64,000 nucleotides of DNA from Chaenocephalus aceratus (GCA_023974075.1 CM043808.1:19342204-19406203), one strand, 5' to 3'. Positions 22,199 through 33,229 are shown, counted from the stretch's first letter. Notes: generated from the sequence alone by a model not told the origin. Translations and numbers: made by a program.

Positions 22199-22892
22199 TC
22201 AGTCAGCTGATTGATGGGAAAATGCTGGGAAAATGGTTGGTTGAAGGATAACATTAAGTCTAATGATGTACCGTGCATGTTCGCATCATGTATACTTTGC
22301 ATTACTTAATACCATTTTTCAAATATTTATTTTTTAACATTTTGGACAAAATAGCCAATTGTACATCGAGGTGCCCAGATGTCCAGTGCCCACCTATCCG
22401 ATTTGAACATGCTGATGTACAATGTGATGTAGTAGCCTAATGCAGGTGTAAGATCATTGTGTTTGTATTGTGTTATAGGTATGCATAGTTTTCTATGCAT
22501 TTTGAGGGTTTTGGGGGGTTTGATCCCTCGAACCCTAGGGGGCTGGCTCCCCCAAAAGAATTAAATAACATAACCCTAACCCTAAAACCGAAATAAAGTA
22601 ACAAAAAAAAGTAACTAAATCCGCCAGAAACCCGAAAATCTTCGCGCGCGCGGGGGACACGTGCATGTGTCCCGTTTCTCCATTTTTGGAAGTTGGCAAC
22701 CCTACTCTGAACTGTAGAGGAGTAGAAGTACACCATGTACCTCTGAACTGTAGAGGAGTAGAAGTACAAAGTAGCAAAACATTGAAATACTTAAATAAAG
22801 TACAAGTATCTCAAAATTGTACCCAAGTATAGTACTTGTTGAGTTTATGAACTTAGTTACTTTACACCAGTGGCTATAAAGACAGAAAGACT

Positions 22893-23515
22893 AACGGTAC
22901 GTCCACACAGCAGCTTCAGAAGAAACTTCCACCGCTTCCAACGCTTCTCTGCCCATTGACTTTGAATGGGGATGACGTCACTTTGCCTCGCTTTTCACCG
23001 AACTGCATTGTGGGGGAGCGAACGAAGATTTCCAGGATGTCCAGGATCTCCAGGATTCAAAAGTTGAGCAATGTTCAACTTTTGAAGCTGAGCTGGAAGC
23101 GCCAGCCAATCAAACACGTTTATGCAAATCTGACCAATCAAAGCCTATGTAAGCAGGGAGAACCAGACCGCAGTTCATTTCCTCATATTCCAAACGAGAA
23201 ATTACGGTAGCAAATCACCCGGTTCTTTACGACCAGAACTATTAACGGGATACAAACCGGAGGAACCAGGCATGGAGGGAGGTGGCAGAGACAGTGGGTG
23301 AAACTGGTAGGTTTTCGCCTGTTTGGGGAGTTTATATATATATATATATATTGCTCGCATAAAATCTCCGGGGTTTTTTGCTTTGTATGTCGGGGGCGGG
23401 AGATTCATGTGATTGGTTGTTGGTCGCATTGCTCGCAAAAAATCCCCAAGCTGTCAGACACGCCCAGCTCCAAGATTTTCAAGAAAGAAACAGTGCTGCC
23501 AAAATTATAAACTGA
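22893..23515. mobile_element. Diverged relative of the 317-bp MITE
   Basis: The text taacggtacgtccacacagc at 22,890 and the internal words ccattgactttgaatgggga, gatgacgtca and aaaagttgagcaatgttcaa mirror, in order, words of the MITE at 5,834-6,150. Its right end is not clear. At 23,395-23,470 ggcgggagattcatgtgatt and cagacacgcccagc match the complement of that MITE's other half. A TA run lies at 23,332-23,350. Confidence 0.55.
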
Positions 23516-23824
23516 CTGCTCCACAATTAAAATAAATGCTTTTATATATTTCTATTAGATGTGACTCTTTGGCGTTTCTGTTACTATTAACACTGCTGCT
23601 TTAGTTGTTCTGATGACTAAAATCATCTGTTATTCCTAATTTTAAAGCCGATATTCCGTGGGGTGGGGGGCTCGGATCCTTGTCACTTTTTTCATACCTG
23701 ATGAGTTTGCCTCCCTGACTACAGTTGCTTTAGCCTGTAGAAGCTAGTAAGCCTACTATTTGATTTGTTTTAGATAGGCACTACATGTTTCATATGCAGA
23801 CCTTATTTTCCTGTTCCAAATAGT

Positions 23825-23945
23825 TAAAATAAACCATTTTCAGTGGTAATTTTTTTTGGTCATGGAAAATGAGGTAAAGGTCATTGAGAAGTCATGGAAA
23901 AGTCATTGAAAATCATTGGTGAAAAAGTGTATGAACCCTGATATG
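23825..23945. mobile_element. Terminal fragment of a DNA transposon
   Basis: Repeated tcatggaaaa/gtcattgaaa words end at gtatgaaccctg (23,929-23,940), a style of terminus common in fish DNA transposons. No partner end was found nearby. Confidence 0.4.
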
Positions 23946-24052
23946 ATTTGTTGCTTGAACAATTTTTCCAAAACGTTGAGTTTCATTACAGTACATTAAA
24001 GTATATAATAAATAATGTTTTAATTTTGCAATATGAATACATTTATTCACAG

Positions 24053-27000
24053 CTGTTAGGGAGGATGAATACTACTTGGCAGGAAAGATGATTGCGGTGT
24101 CAGTTGTGCATGGAAGTCCAGGGCCACATTTCCTGTCAGAAGATCTTGTACATTATCTTGCAGGCCAGCCTTCATTCAAAGCAACAGTTGATTTAATAAC
24201 TGATGAAGAAGTAGGGAAAGCTTTACAAGAGGTGAGAATTGCATACAGCAACAGTGTGGTAGGGTGGATTAGTATGTAGTTCCTGCAGTGTTTTGAGACA
24301 TCTTTACTTTACCTTTATCACATACACCGAATTCGGTACTGTTTCCGACTTCCACGCAATGTTGACGAGACGTGTCAACCATGACAGTCCCTCAACACCC
24401 AGAGCCTTCAGCATTTCTGGGCGGATCTCATCCACCCCCGGGGCTTTGCCACTGTGGAGTTGTTTAACGACCTCAGTGACCTCCCCCCGGGAGATTGGTG
24501 TTGATCCCCCGTCATACTCCAGCTCTGCCTCTAACATAGAGGGCGGAGTTGTCGGGTTCAGGAGTTCCTCAAAGTGTTCCTTCCAACGCCCTAACACTCC
24601 ATCAGTTGAGATCAACAACATCCCATCCTTACTGTACACAGCTTGGATGGTTCCCTGCTTCCTGAGGTGTCGGACAGTTTTCCAGAACAACTTTGGTGCT
24701 GCCCGAAAGTCCATCTCCATGTCTTCTCCGAACTTCTCCCACACCAGCTGCTTTGCCTCGGCCACGGATGAGGCTGCTACCCTTTGGGCCTGTCGGTACC
24801 TTGCAACTGCTTCGGGAGTCCCCCGGGATAACAAATCCCTGAAGGCCTCCTTCTTCAGTCGGACGGCTTCCCTGACCACCGGTGTCCACCAGGAGGTTCG
24901 AGGGTTACCGCCCCTTGAGGCACCTAGGACCTTGAGACCACAGCCCCCCGCCGCGGCTTCGGCAATAGAGGCTTTGAACACCGACCACTCTGGTTCAATG
25001 TCCCCAACCTCCACAGGAATGCCTGAAAAGCTCCGCCGGAGGTGTGAGTTGAAGGCCTCCTGAACTTGGGCCTCCTCCAGACGTTCCCAGTTCACCCGGA
25101 CTACACGTTTGGGCTTACCAGGTCTATCCAGAGGCTTCCCCCGCCCCTCGACCCAACTCACCACCAGATGGTGATCAGTTGACAACTCCGCCCCTCTCTT
25201 TACCCGAGTGTCCAAAACATACGGCCTCAGGTCCGATGATACGATAACGAAATCGATCATGGACCTTCTGCCTAGGGTGCTCTGGTACCACGTACACTTA
25301 TGAGCATCCTTATGTTCGAACATGGTGTTTGTTATGGCCAATCCATGACGGAAACAGTACCGAAGGAGTGGCAGACCGGGGTGGTGGTTCCCCTTTTTTG
25401 GGTTAGGGTTGAAAAAAGGTTGAAAAAGGTTGAAAAAGGGTTGATCAGAGGGTGTGTGCCAATTACAGAGGCATCACACTACTCAGCCTCCCCGGGAAAG
25501 TTTACTCTAAGGTACACGAAAGGAGGGTCAGGCCGATTGTCGAACCTCAGATTGAGGAGGAACAATGCGGATTCCGTCCTGGTCATGGAACGACGGATCA
25601 GCTTTTTACTCTCGCAAGGATTCTGGAGGGGGCCTGGGAGTACGCTTATCCGGTCTATATGTGTTTTGTAGACTTGGAGAAGGCGTATGACCGAGTTCCC
25701 AGGGAGTTACTGTGGGAGGTGCTGCGGGAGTATGGGGTGAGGGGGTCTCTACTCAGGGCCATCCAATCTATGTACTCCCAAAGCGAGAGCTGTGTCCGGG
25801 TCCTCGGCAGTAAGTCGGACCCATTTCCGGTGAGGGTTGGCCTCCGCCAGGGCTGCGCTTTGTCACCAATCCTGTTTGTAATATACATAGATCGGATTTC
25901 GAGGCGTAGTCATGGGGGAGGGGGTCTGCAGTTCGGTGGACTAAGGATTGCACCACTGCTTTTTGCAGATGATGTGGTTCTGAGGGCTTCATCGGTCTCC
26001 GACCTTCAGCACTCACTGGATCGGTTCGCAACCGAGTGTGAAGCGGCTGGGATGAGGATTAGCACCTCCAAATCTGAGGCCATGGTTCTCAGCAGGAAAC
26101 CGATGGACTGTCCACTCCAAATGAGTCCTTACCCCAAGTGAAGGAGTTCAAGTATCTCGGGGTCTTGTTCTCGAGTGAGGGAACAATGGAGCGTGAGATG
26201 GGCCGGAGAATCGGAGCAGCAGGAGCGGTACTGCAGTCGCTTTACCACACCGTTGTGACGAAAAGGGAGCTGAGCCAGAAGGCAAAGCTCTCTGTCTACC
26301 GGGCCATTTTTTCGTTCCTACCCTCACCTATGGTCATGAAGGATGGGTCATGACCGAAAGAACGAGATCGCGGATACAAACGGCTGAGATGAGTTTTCTC
26401 CGCAGGGTGGCTGGTGTCTCCCTTAGGGATAAGGTGAGAAGTTCGGTCATCCGGGAGGGACTCGGAGTTGAGCCGCTCCTCCTTCGCGTCGAAAGGAGCC
26501 AGTTGAGGTGGTTCGGGCACCTAGTAAGGATGCCACCTGGGCGCCTCCCTAGGGAGGTGTTCCAGGCACGTCTAGCTGGGAAGAGACCAAGGGGTAGACC
26601 TAGGACCAGGTGGAGGGAGTATATCTCTTCGCTGGCCTGGGAGCGCCTTGGGATCCCCCAGTCAGAGCTGGTTGATGTCGCCAGGGAAAAGGAAGTTTGG
26701 GGCTCTCTGCTGGAACTGCTACCCCCGCGACCCGACCACGGATAAGCGGGAGAAGATGGATGAATGGACATACACCGAATTGGCTTCATTTTTTGTTTTG
26801 TGATTTGTGATCAGAATATCCTTTTTAGTCCCACAGAGGGGACATTTACATTGTTGGAGCAGAAAAGAGCCAAAGACAGCTTAATGTTACCTAAGAAGAA
26901 TGATTAAAAACTATTAAAGATACACAAACACAATTTACAAAAAACACATCCTGTAGTAGAGGATTTAGCAGCCAGGTATATATTGCACAAAGATAGTAGT

Positions 27001-28087
27001 AATAGTAATATATAAATCTTGCAATGGAACAAAAATGGCAAGAATGAACAGTACATGCAGTTATTGACTGGATTGTTTGTCCATTTTATAATCTTCAGAT
27101 TGAGAATGCTGCCTCAGTGGATGCCTTGCGAGAAATTACCATGAGACATGGCACAATGTTACAGACAGCAGGTTGTCTGAGACATGTGGCTTCTGTTGAA
27201 GGAAAGAAAGGAATTGTGTCAGACTACCTCCAGTGGTACATTATTGGCCGAAACTCATCTGTAATTGACAGGTAAGATCATATTTGTATTCATGTGATTT
27301 TTTTTTTTAAATGTATGTAAGAATTTTTTGTTTAAAATGCCTCATGGTCCCCCTCTTTGGTTTATTCTATGTTTATCTGTTAGCAATTAGTCAGTGTCAA
27401 AATGTGTGCCTGTGTAGTATAACTGATATGGGATGTCCGTCTCTCCTTTCCCTGCCTGTCTTGTGCCAATCTTTAAGTGCTCACGCCACCCCCCCTTGTT
27501 TTAGGAATTGGTTATTTAAATGTGACTTTGTGATGAAACATTTTTTTGTTCACTCTTCAGATTCAAGGAGGGTCTTTCAGCCCTTCCGTTTTTAAACGCA
27601 CTACAGCAACACCCTACTCTGCTGGCCCCAGTCCTGTGCCACTCTGAAAAGCGACTTACTGCTCTGGAACTTGAGCGACTCTTCAAGCCTGACCTCAGTC
27701 CACCAGGGTGTAACAGGAGGCTTAGGGAAAGTCAAACTTTGGGCTACTGGGCAGACTATCTCCTCGATTGTGAAGGTTTGTAAATCGCTATTTTTATAAC
27801 TATTTCAGGAAACACATTGCCAAAATGTATCTGAACATGTTTTCTTTGCAGAAAGCCAGACTGCTGTGTCTTTGGAGGATGTTTTGATGTTTGCGACTGG
27901 GCTGACTTCATTTCCCCCATCTGGATTTGAACCATCGCCAGGAATAGAGTTCCTTGATGACTCTCCATTCCCAATGGCAAACACTTGTTCCAACACATTG
28001 AAACTACCACTCCTTGATGCATACAGTGGCGACTGGTCATTAGGGGCAGGTGGGGCACAGCCCCAGAAAGTCAGCAGAAAGTATTAA
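24053..28087 (+). pseudogene. G2E3-like HECT E3 ligase gene, C-terminal half
   Basis: Four exons with good splice sites and matching phases encode most of a HECT domain, the ubiquitin-transfer module of E3 ligases. They are 24,053-24,231 ([19 protein letters not shown]), 27,099-27,271 (IGRNSSVID), 27,561-27,775 ([12 protein letters not shown]) and 27,852 onward (GIEFLDDSPFPMANTCSNTL). The catalytic Cys codon in NTCSN is at 27,986-27,988. The family resembles G2/M-phase-specific E3 ligase (G2E3)-like proteins, which are multi-copy in fish. No inactivating change is seen in these exons, but after LLDAY (28,022) the frame enters a transposon and stops at 28,087. The usual HECT tail, with its conserved Phe near the C-terminus, is therefore lost. 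Upstream exons are absent here; matching N-terminal exons lie at 36,227-39,887. The first intron holds a LINE. Confidence 0.75.
24334..26767. mobile_element. RTE-like LINE with 5' inversion (twin priming)
   Basis: The insertion is flanked by the perfect 14-bp duplication acatacaccgaatt (24,320-24,333 and 26,768-26,781). Its 5' half lies on the minus strand (24,334-25,341): the end of the endonuclease domain (RRSMIDFVIVSSDLRPYV) and the N-terminal reverse transcriptase text GKAPGVDEIRPEMLKALG. The 3' half is on the plus strand: reverse transcriptase with YMCFVDLEKAYDRVPRELLW, GLRQGCALSPILF and the catalytic FADDV (25,452-26,141), then RTE-type C-terminal text RPRGRPRTRWREYIS (to 26,745). The halves meet near the shared word ggaaacagtaccgaa. 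The 3' tail ends gatggatgaatgg. A single-base frame change near 26,135 and damage near 26,320 show decay. It sits in a HECT gene intron. Confidence 0.85.
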
Positions 28088-28690
28088 AATAATGATTACA
28101 ACAAAATGCAAAAAATAAATTAAAATATATATAAAATATATTTTAAGATCATGTTTAATCATCTGATTCGTCTGTACATTGCTGTTTTAGTATGTGTTCA
28201 TCTAATTAGTGTCTACAGTGTGTGCCTATTGAGCTGTTTAGAGCCATGTGGGACAAAACCCGATCCTGCCCCTCCCTCTCACTGTCTAAGTGAACGGTGA
28301 CTGTAAAAACTACACTGCGCATGCTCAGAGTATTTTCCTATTTAATGTGTGTGGAAAAAGATAATGACCATAGGGGCATAGAGAGGCGAAGTCCCTCCCC
28401 TTCCGGGAGCCTCCATGGGACCCCGGAAGCGGAACATTATACATTGAAGTCAATGGAGAGAGAAAAGTTATCTTTTGATCCCGTTTGAATTATGCCACGA
28501 ATGACACATATGATGTTTGTCAATTTAAAAGAATATTTTGCAAGTCAAAAAAATTAAAATGTGTCGTAAAACTGTGAAGTTACACATTGTTTTGTGTGAA
28601 ACCGCTGAGTGAACTACAGGTCTCTGGTCTCGCACAATACGCGTCACCATCACAAAGACGGCCGTCACGTTAGCAAATTTCACCTGTTTC
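28024..28690. mobile_element. DNA transposon fragment fused to the end of the HECT gene
   Basis: The text cagtggcgactggtcattag followed by gggcaggtggggcacagccc resembles a terminus I know from fish DNA transposons. It starts immediately after the HECT codons for LLDAY and supplies the last 21 residues and stop of that frame. I could not find its other terminus, since a cgccactg at 28,868 belongs to a separate LTR. Confidence 0.5.
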
Positions 28691-28696
28691 TTGCAG

Positions 28697-30835
28697 AATG
28701 AGAATAAAAGTATAAAACGAGGTGAACATCACTACAAGTCTGGACACGTTGAGAGCTGTACATACACGAAAGGGGAGTTAGTCGGTTCTGTAAGAGCAGC
28801 GGGACCGGCTTTACAAGATGTTGGTGAGTAATATTGTGACGGAGCAGATCACATGAGTGACTGACTCCGCCACTGACAGCCGACACACACACGCACACAC
28901 AGTCACACACCAAACATTTCCTGCTCTCTTCCTAAAAAGAAACAATGCAATGTATTATTTATTGTGTGTTTGTTAATTTGTTAAATGATTATGTTAAGAG
29001 GTGGTTAATCTGTTTATGTTTGGGTCCGATTGTTATATTGAAATGTGGTTTGGAGTGTAATTGTTGTCACCTGTTGACGGTAAGCCTGGTGGGAGGGGCT
29101 ACGGGTTAATAAGGGACGGGGTTGGCCCTGGAAGGGGAACTCGGGGAATGTTGCACAGAAGGCAACAGCTGGGACGTGTTCGAGAGATCGTTGCAGAGAA
29201 GGCAACAGCTGAACACGTTTACTCTCCGGGAGTGATGGACGTTTGATTTGGACATTTATTTATTCTGTTTAAGTTGTGCTGGTTCGTTATTTAATTTTGT
29301 TGCTGCTGTTATTAAAGTTTTGGAGCTTAACCCAACCGACTACGCCAGTGTTTTGAACGGAGAAATAGAGCCCCGTCACAAATATGAGTGCAATGTGTAA
29401 CCTTAATGTCAGCTAGCTAACATTAGCTAACAAGGTACACTAACGTGTTTTGTTTCAGTAACTAGTTTTCTCCTTAAGAACTTCGTGGTCTCTGTGTATG
29501 CTGTGGATAACATTAGTGTTCACAAGAACAAGGTACACTCCCGTGTTTTGTTTTAGTTGCTCTTCAGATTGAAGCGGCCAGTTTTATATCGACTATACTG
29601 TATGTGTGATCTCCTTTTACATCTCGTTGTGTCATTTGAGTTTATTTGCTGTGTGTAGATTCAAGGGTTTGGTTATCTTGTCAATTTGTTTGGTTATCCA
29701 GGCACAGCTGTGTGTGACTCCCTCTGGTACACTGGTATGTGTTTTCCTAATGTAGAGAGCGTTGATTAATTAATAAACTACACACTGAGTCTAGATCCTG
29801 ACCAAATCCTTTTTTATTGTTGATCAAATGTTTTTCAAAAATGTATTCATACACATTTAGAAAAATACAATGTACAATCACAACCAGTACAACACAAATT
29901 ACAAAAAATACAGAAAAAACAAACAATAACAACAATCAGACAAGAGGACAAAACTATGGAAAAATAACCCCTCCCACCCCCAGATCCGGACCATCCTTGT
30001 ATTATTGCTCATTCAATCTATTATAGCATGCTAACAAACATGGTACTTACTTTATTTGTACAGATCTGCATGGGAGACGATGGCGCGATGCAGAGCGCTG
30101 TCTGTGATTGTGCACGGGGGATGTACAAATGCAGCCACGCTGCAGCATTGGCAATATGTGCCATGTGGCAGATCAGCTCCACAGATGTTGAGTGCCAGTG
30201 GAGGAAGCCTAGCACTTCCAAAGTAGTCCAGCCGGTGTCTCAACTTTACCAACAGTGAGAGGAGACATACAACCCACTGGCCAGAGACATCGCCACTGAG
30301 GATGTAGACTGGTTCAGGTCTGCACCGAGGGGCGCACAGTGTGGCATGGCATGGCTTTTGTCACCTGAGCCAGAGCCGCGGCCTCAACATCAGGCCATTG
30401 TCACCGTGCCGGAGCTGGTGAAGGGGCATGGGGGTCGGGGGCTTGAGGCAATTCTTGCCTCAATGCGACTGAGCAGAGACCAGCAAGCTGCCATCCAGAT
30501 AGCCACCGGAGGACAGCGGACAAATCCTCAGTGGCAGTTACACAGGCGGGGCAGGTTGACAGCCAGCAAGTTTGGTGCTGTGCTGCGGTCGGGACTTTCA
30601 TCCACTCCATGCGCATCCCTCATGAAGAGGGTGCTCGGGGGGTACAACTTGGACAGAGTCATGGCTGTCAACTGGGGGGTTGTAAATGAGGCCGAAGGGG
30701 TGAAGGCTTTTGTGCAGGCCTATCAGGTGACAGTGTTCGAGTCTGGTCTCTTTGTGAGTGAGTCGGTGTTTTGGGAGCATCCCCCGATGGACTTGTGCAG
30801 CCATCTGCCCTGCTGGAGGTGAAGTGTCCACCATC
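28697..30835 (+). pseudogene. SWIM zinc-finger / YqaJ nuclease-like gene
   Basis: Exon 28,697-28,823 (acceptor ttgcag, donor gtgagt) encodes KRGEHHYKSGHVESCTYTKG. After an intron of about 1.2 kb, the segment from 30,064 encodes a SWIM finger, CDCARGMYKCSHAAALAI (C-x-C-x(n)-C-x-H). It continues through a stop at 30,256-30,258 to a YqaJ-type exonuclease region, LHRRGRLTASKFGAVLR and GVVNEAEGVKAFVQAY. Near 30,790 a one-base shift moves the frame from WEHPP to DGLVQPSALLEVKCP, the D...E-x-K catalytic signature of the PD-(D/E)XK nuclease fold. The gene is thus broken by a nonsense and a frameshift, the latter just before its active site. The phase of the two exons also does not match directly, so an exon may be missing. 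Such SWIM-YqaJ proteins are multi-copy in fish; their role is unknown to me. Confidence 0.65.
28835..29380. mobile_element. Solo LTR, 546 bp
   Basis: It begins tgtgacggagcag and ends agccccgtcaca, with matching short inverted ends tgtgacg/cgtcaca, and is flanked by the 5-bp duplication aatat (28,830-28,834 and 29,381-29,385). No internal region is left, as expected after recombination between two LTRs. It lies seven bases inside the intron of the SWIM/YqaJ gene. A gcagagaaggcaacagctg-like word occurs twice (29,153 and 29,193). Confidence 0.75.
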
Positions 30836-31614
30836 ATTATACATGATGGTGTATATAGGATATATATATATTTGTATACATATCTGTAAATTGTATAATT
30901 TTATTTGATTTAAAAGTCTTTTTGATCTCTCTGTCTATAAACACAAACTGAGTAAGATTGACAATAAAGTTGACTTTGAAAAATATATATATTCTTTATG
31001 AAAATAGTTGACTGTTGGAGAAATTAATCCAAATGAAACGTTGGACTGAACTACAACTACACCTTTAAATCTCTACGGACTGTTTTTCAGTGGGATGGCA
31101 AGTTCCTATCTTTAAACATTTATTAGTTTTTTCTCAGAACAGATTTGATTTTCTGAAGTAAATTTAACTTTGGCGACCATGTAAGGTCATTATTAAAAAG
31201 GTACAATCAATTTGTTTAGGGTTGACTAAAATAATGATAAACATTTCATTTGGATAATTTACTGACAGAATAAGAAACTCAATAATGCTCTACTCACCTG
31301 TTCCTTTTTATAAAGTGAAACAGTTGAAACGATAGATTTTAGTAAACTTAAAAACCTTCTCCAAAAGCTATCAAGGAATATACCGAATACTTATTTTAGA
31401 ACTTTATTACATATTATTTGTATATAGTTTGAATGATCCATAATTGACAGAAGCTTGTGTTTACACTGACCTGTTACTCATATATTAATGTCTTTGTAAC
31501 TTCAGTAAACCACTACCTCACTCATTTCTTTCATTCATCACGGTTCAGTAAACTAAGTGACACATGAACCAGTTTAATCATTATAATAATGTAGGATTGC
31601 AACTCTTTGAAACT
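30836..31614. other. AT-rich stretch, no gene seen
   Basis: Low-complexity TA-rich DNA at 30,845-30,900, then AT-rich sequence with no open frame of note and no termini I recognise. The text gacaataaagttgactttga at 30,960 resembles a retroposon-type tail. Confidence 0.5.
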
Positions 31615-31620
31615 GTAGGT

Positions 31621-31636
31621 GGCTCTTAAAAGAGCT
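31621..31636 (-). promoter_or_regulatory. Histone mRNA 3' stem-loop
   Basis: On the minus strand the text is agctcttttaagagcc followed by acc. It has a five-pair stem around a tetraloop, close to the canonical ggctcttttcagagcc of replication-dependent histone mRNAs. It lies about 33 nt after the histone H3 stop codon, the usual spacing. A purine-rich caaagagttg follows where the U7-binding histone downstream element would be. Confidence 0.7.
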
Positions 31637-31668
31637 GTTGTGTTTGGGTGTGCTGGTCTCAGGTCAGT

Positions 31669-31737
31669 CTAAGCCCTCTCTCCGCGGATGCTGCGGGCCA
31701 GCTGGATGTCCTTGGGCATGATGGTGACCCTCTTTGC
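31669..31737 (-). pseudogene. Histone H3 C-terminal fragment
   Basis: The minus strand encodes AKRVTIMPKDIQLARSIRG then ERA and a TAG stop. This is the last 22 residues of histone H3 with one change: Ser for the second Arg of the usual LARRIRG. Homology stops abruptly at 31,737; upstream sequence is not H3. The intact stem-loop downstream shows that it came from a replication-dependent gene copied at DNA level (or from an unprocessed transcript) rather than from a polyadenylated mRNA. Too short to make a histone. Confidence 0.85.
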
Positions 31738-32755
31738 TTGGTTCATCTTACTGGGGGGCAGCTACATGGATGTCGGTGCAGTCCACAATCATTGTGCAGT
31801 TGCACAATCACATTAAAAGGTTACCAGTAAAATCAACAACAAATCATTGAGTGTCTTTTTTTAATCATTTATTTGCTTCACAACCTATAGGTCCCCTCAG
31901 GGGCCGCTGTTCAATCCAAAAGCCACGCTTAGATGTTCACAGTTTCTAACTTTATTTCTGCCAAAAATAAGTTCTAAAGAAAGGCCTTGTATAGTCTGGG
32001 TCATAGACTACAGGCAGGGTTGGGAGGGTTACTTTGTAAATGTAATCAATTACTGATTACTGATTACATGGCTCTGAAAGTAATCCGAATACAGTTACAG
32101 TTACGTGATCAGATTACTTTTAGATTACTTTTGGATTACTTTCTTTTTCCATCACAGATGGGTATGTTTTGGTGTACAGGAGACACAAAAAGCAAAATGA
32201 CACTGAATGTGTTTTTACTGTTTTAATGGCTTATCAAGAGCACAACTGAAACATAACATCTGAAACGATGTAACAACATAATTCACTTTTTGGGGATGCA
32301 GCTTGGGATGTGAGGAGTGAGGGACACGGCTTAGAACGGGCGTGTCGTCTTCTGTCCTGCCAGTGTTGGCAGGACATGAATTAAAATGTCAAACTCGGAC
32401 TTCATTTTAAGGACATTTCGGCCAGGGGTGTAGAGCTATATTTGTTTAAGCACCGGATTGGCAAAACAGGAGTGGAGAGTGTGTGCACCAGTCTGCCTTG
32501 ATCTATGAATTCATGTCCGTGACACTCACAGTATCTGCTGCCCACAGCTGTTTTATAGAAGGAAAACCTCCTTCACTTCATGAAATCTCTGCAGCACCAG
32601 GAGGCAGCGGGAGGGTTAACTCAGCATCTGAGAAGACGAGCGTGCAGTGCTTTTCACGCACCGCCTTTCACGCACCACCTTCACTGTGTTTACCTTCAGA
32701 AATAATCATTATAGTAAGGCTAAAGAAAGAGCGACCGCAGGCTGATGTGTTTTAA

Positions 32756-32862
<107 letters not shown>

Positions 32863-33147
32863 ATTTGTATTGTATTATTGTATGAGAGGTTCCAGGTTGA
32901 ATTTTAACTTTTAACTTTTTAATGGATCCTATATAAGTAAAGCCTGATAAAAGTGTCAAACTCCCGAAATCCACCAGAATACTCGAAATTACATCTACTC
33001 TGTTAAAAATGTCCTGGGGGGGCCCCCAGACCCCCCGCTTGGGGGCGTGTTCAGTATGCCCCCCCCCACCCCTGGAAAAAAATCTCCTGTTATCGGACGG
33101 TGTGAGGTTGGCAGGTATGGCTGAAGAGCTGATTAAGACATGGGAGC

Positions 33148-33229
33148 CTGCCTGCAGACCTCCACTCTCAGGACAGTTCCGGTGCAGACCTCCACTCTCA
33201 GGACACCTCCACTGTCAGTACAGGAAGTG
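33148..33229. repeat. 82-bp perfect inverted repeat, left arm
   Basis: It starts ctgcctgcagacctccactc and ends cagtacaggaagtg, and is the exact reverse complement of 34,275-34,356. Inside the arm, gcagacctccactctcagga occurs twice in tandem. Confidence 0.92.

Larger units (their letters stand above)
13152..22704. mobile_element. Inner hAT-like element with 13-bp TIRs
   Basis: Both ends are the perfect inverted repeat tagggttgccaac, flanked by a perfect 8-bp duplication ctctgaac (13,144-13,151 and 22,705-22,712). Next to the left end is a second-order repeat of cgtcccgtattagccggga. The element is 9.55 kb long because it hosts an inverted repeat structure (13,452-16,841) and a DIRS-like element (17,490-21,953). 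A short frame at 21,967-22,101 may be the start of its transposase. Confidence 0.82.
12075..22871. mobile_element. Outer hAT-like element of a transposon nest
   Basis: The element starts acggaggtggtataag and ends ...agttactttacaccagt, imperfect inverted ends of the common fish type c-gaggtgg-aaagtaac. It is flanked by a perfect 8-bp duplication ggctataa (12,067-12,074 and 22,872-22,879). The body is mostly the agtaaaagtagaagtac minisatellite and related words up to 13,143 and again from 22,705. The 9.55 kb between is a later insertion. Non-autonomous: no coding region of its own seen. Confidence 0.8.

Noticed and set aside
22568..22590. Telomere-like text taaccctaaccctaaaac near the hAT right end, tempting beside a telomerase-related gene
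   Set aside because: Only two repeat units; it is part of the subterminal sequence of the element and is not an interstitial telomere tract of note.
28024..28875. Pairing of cagtggcga (28,024) with cgccactg (28,868) as TIRs of one element
   Set aside because: The second word lies inside a solo LTR that has its own clean ends and 5-bp duplication, so the pairing is chance.
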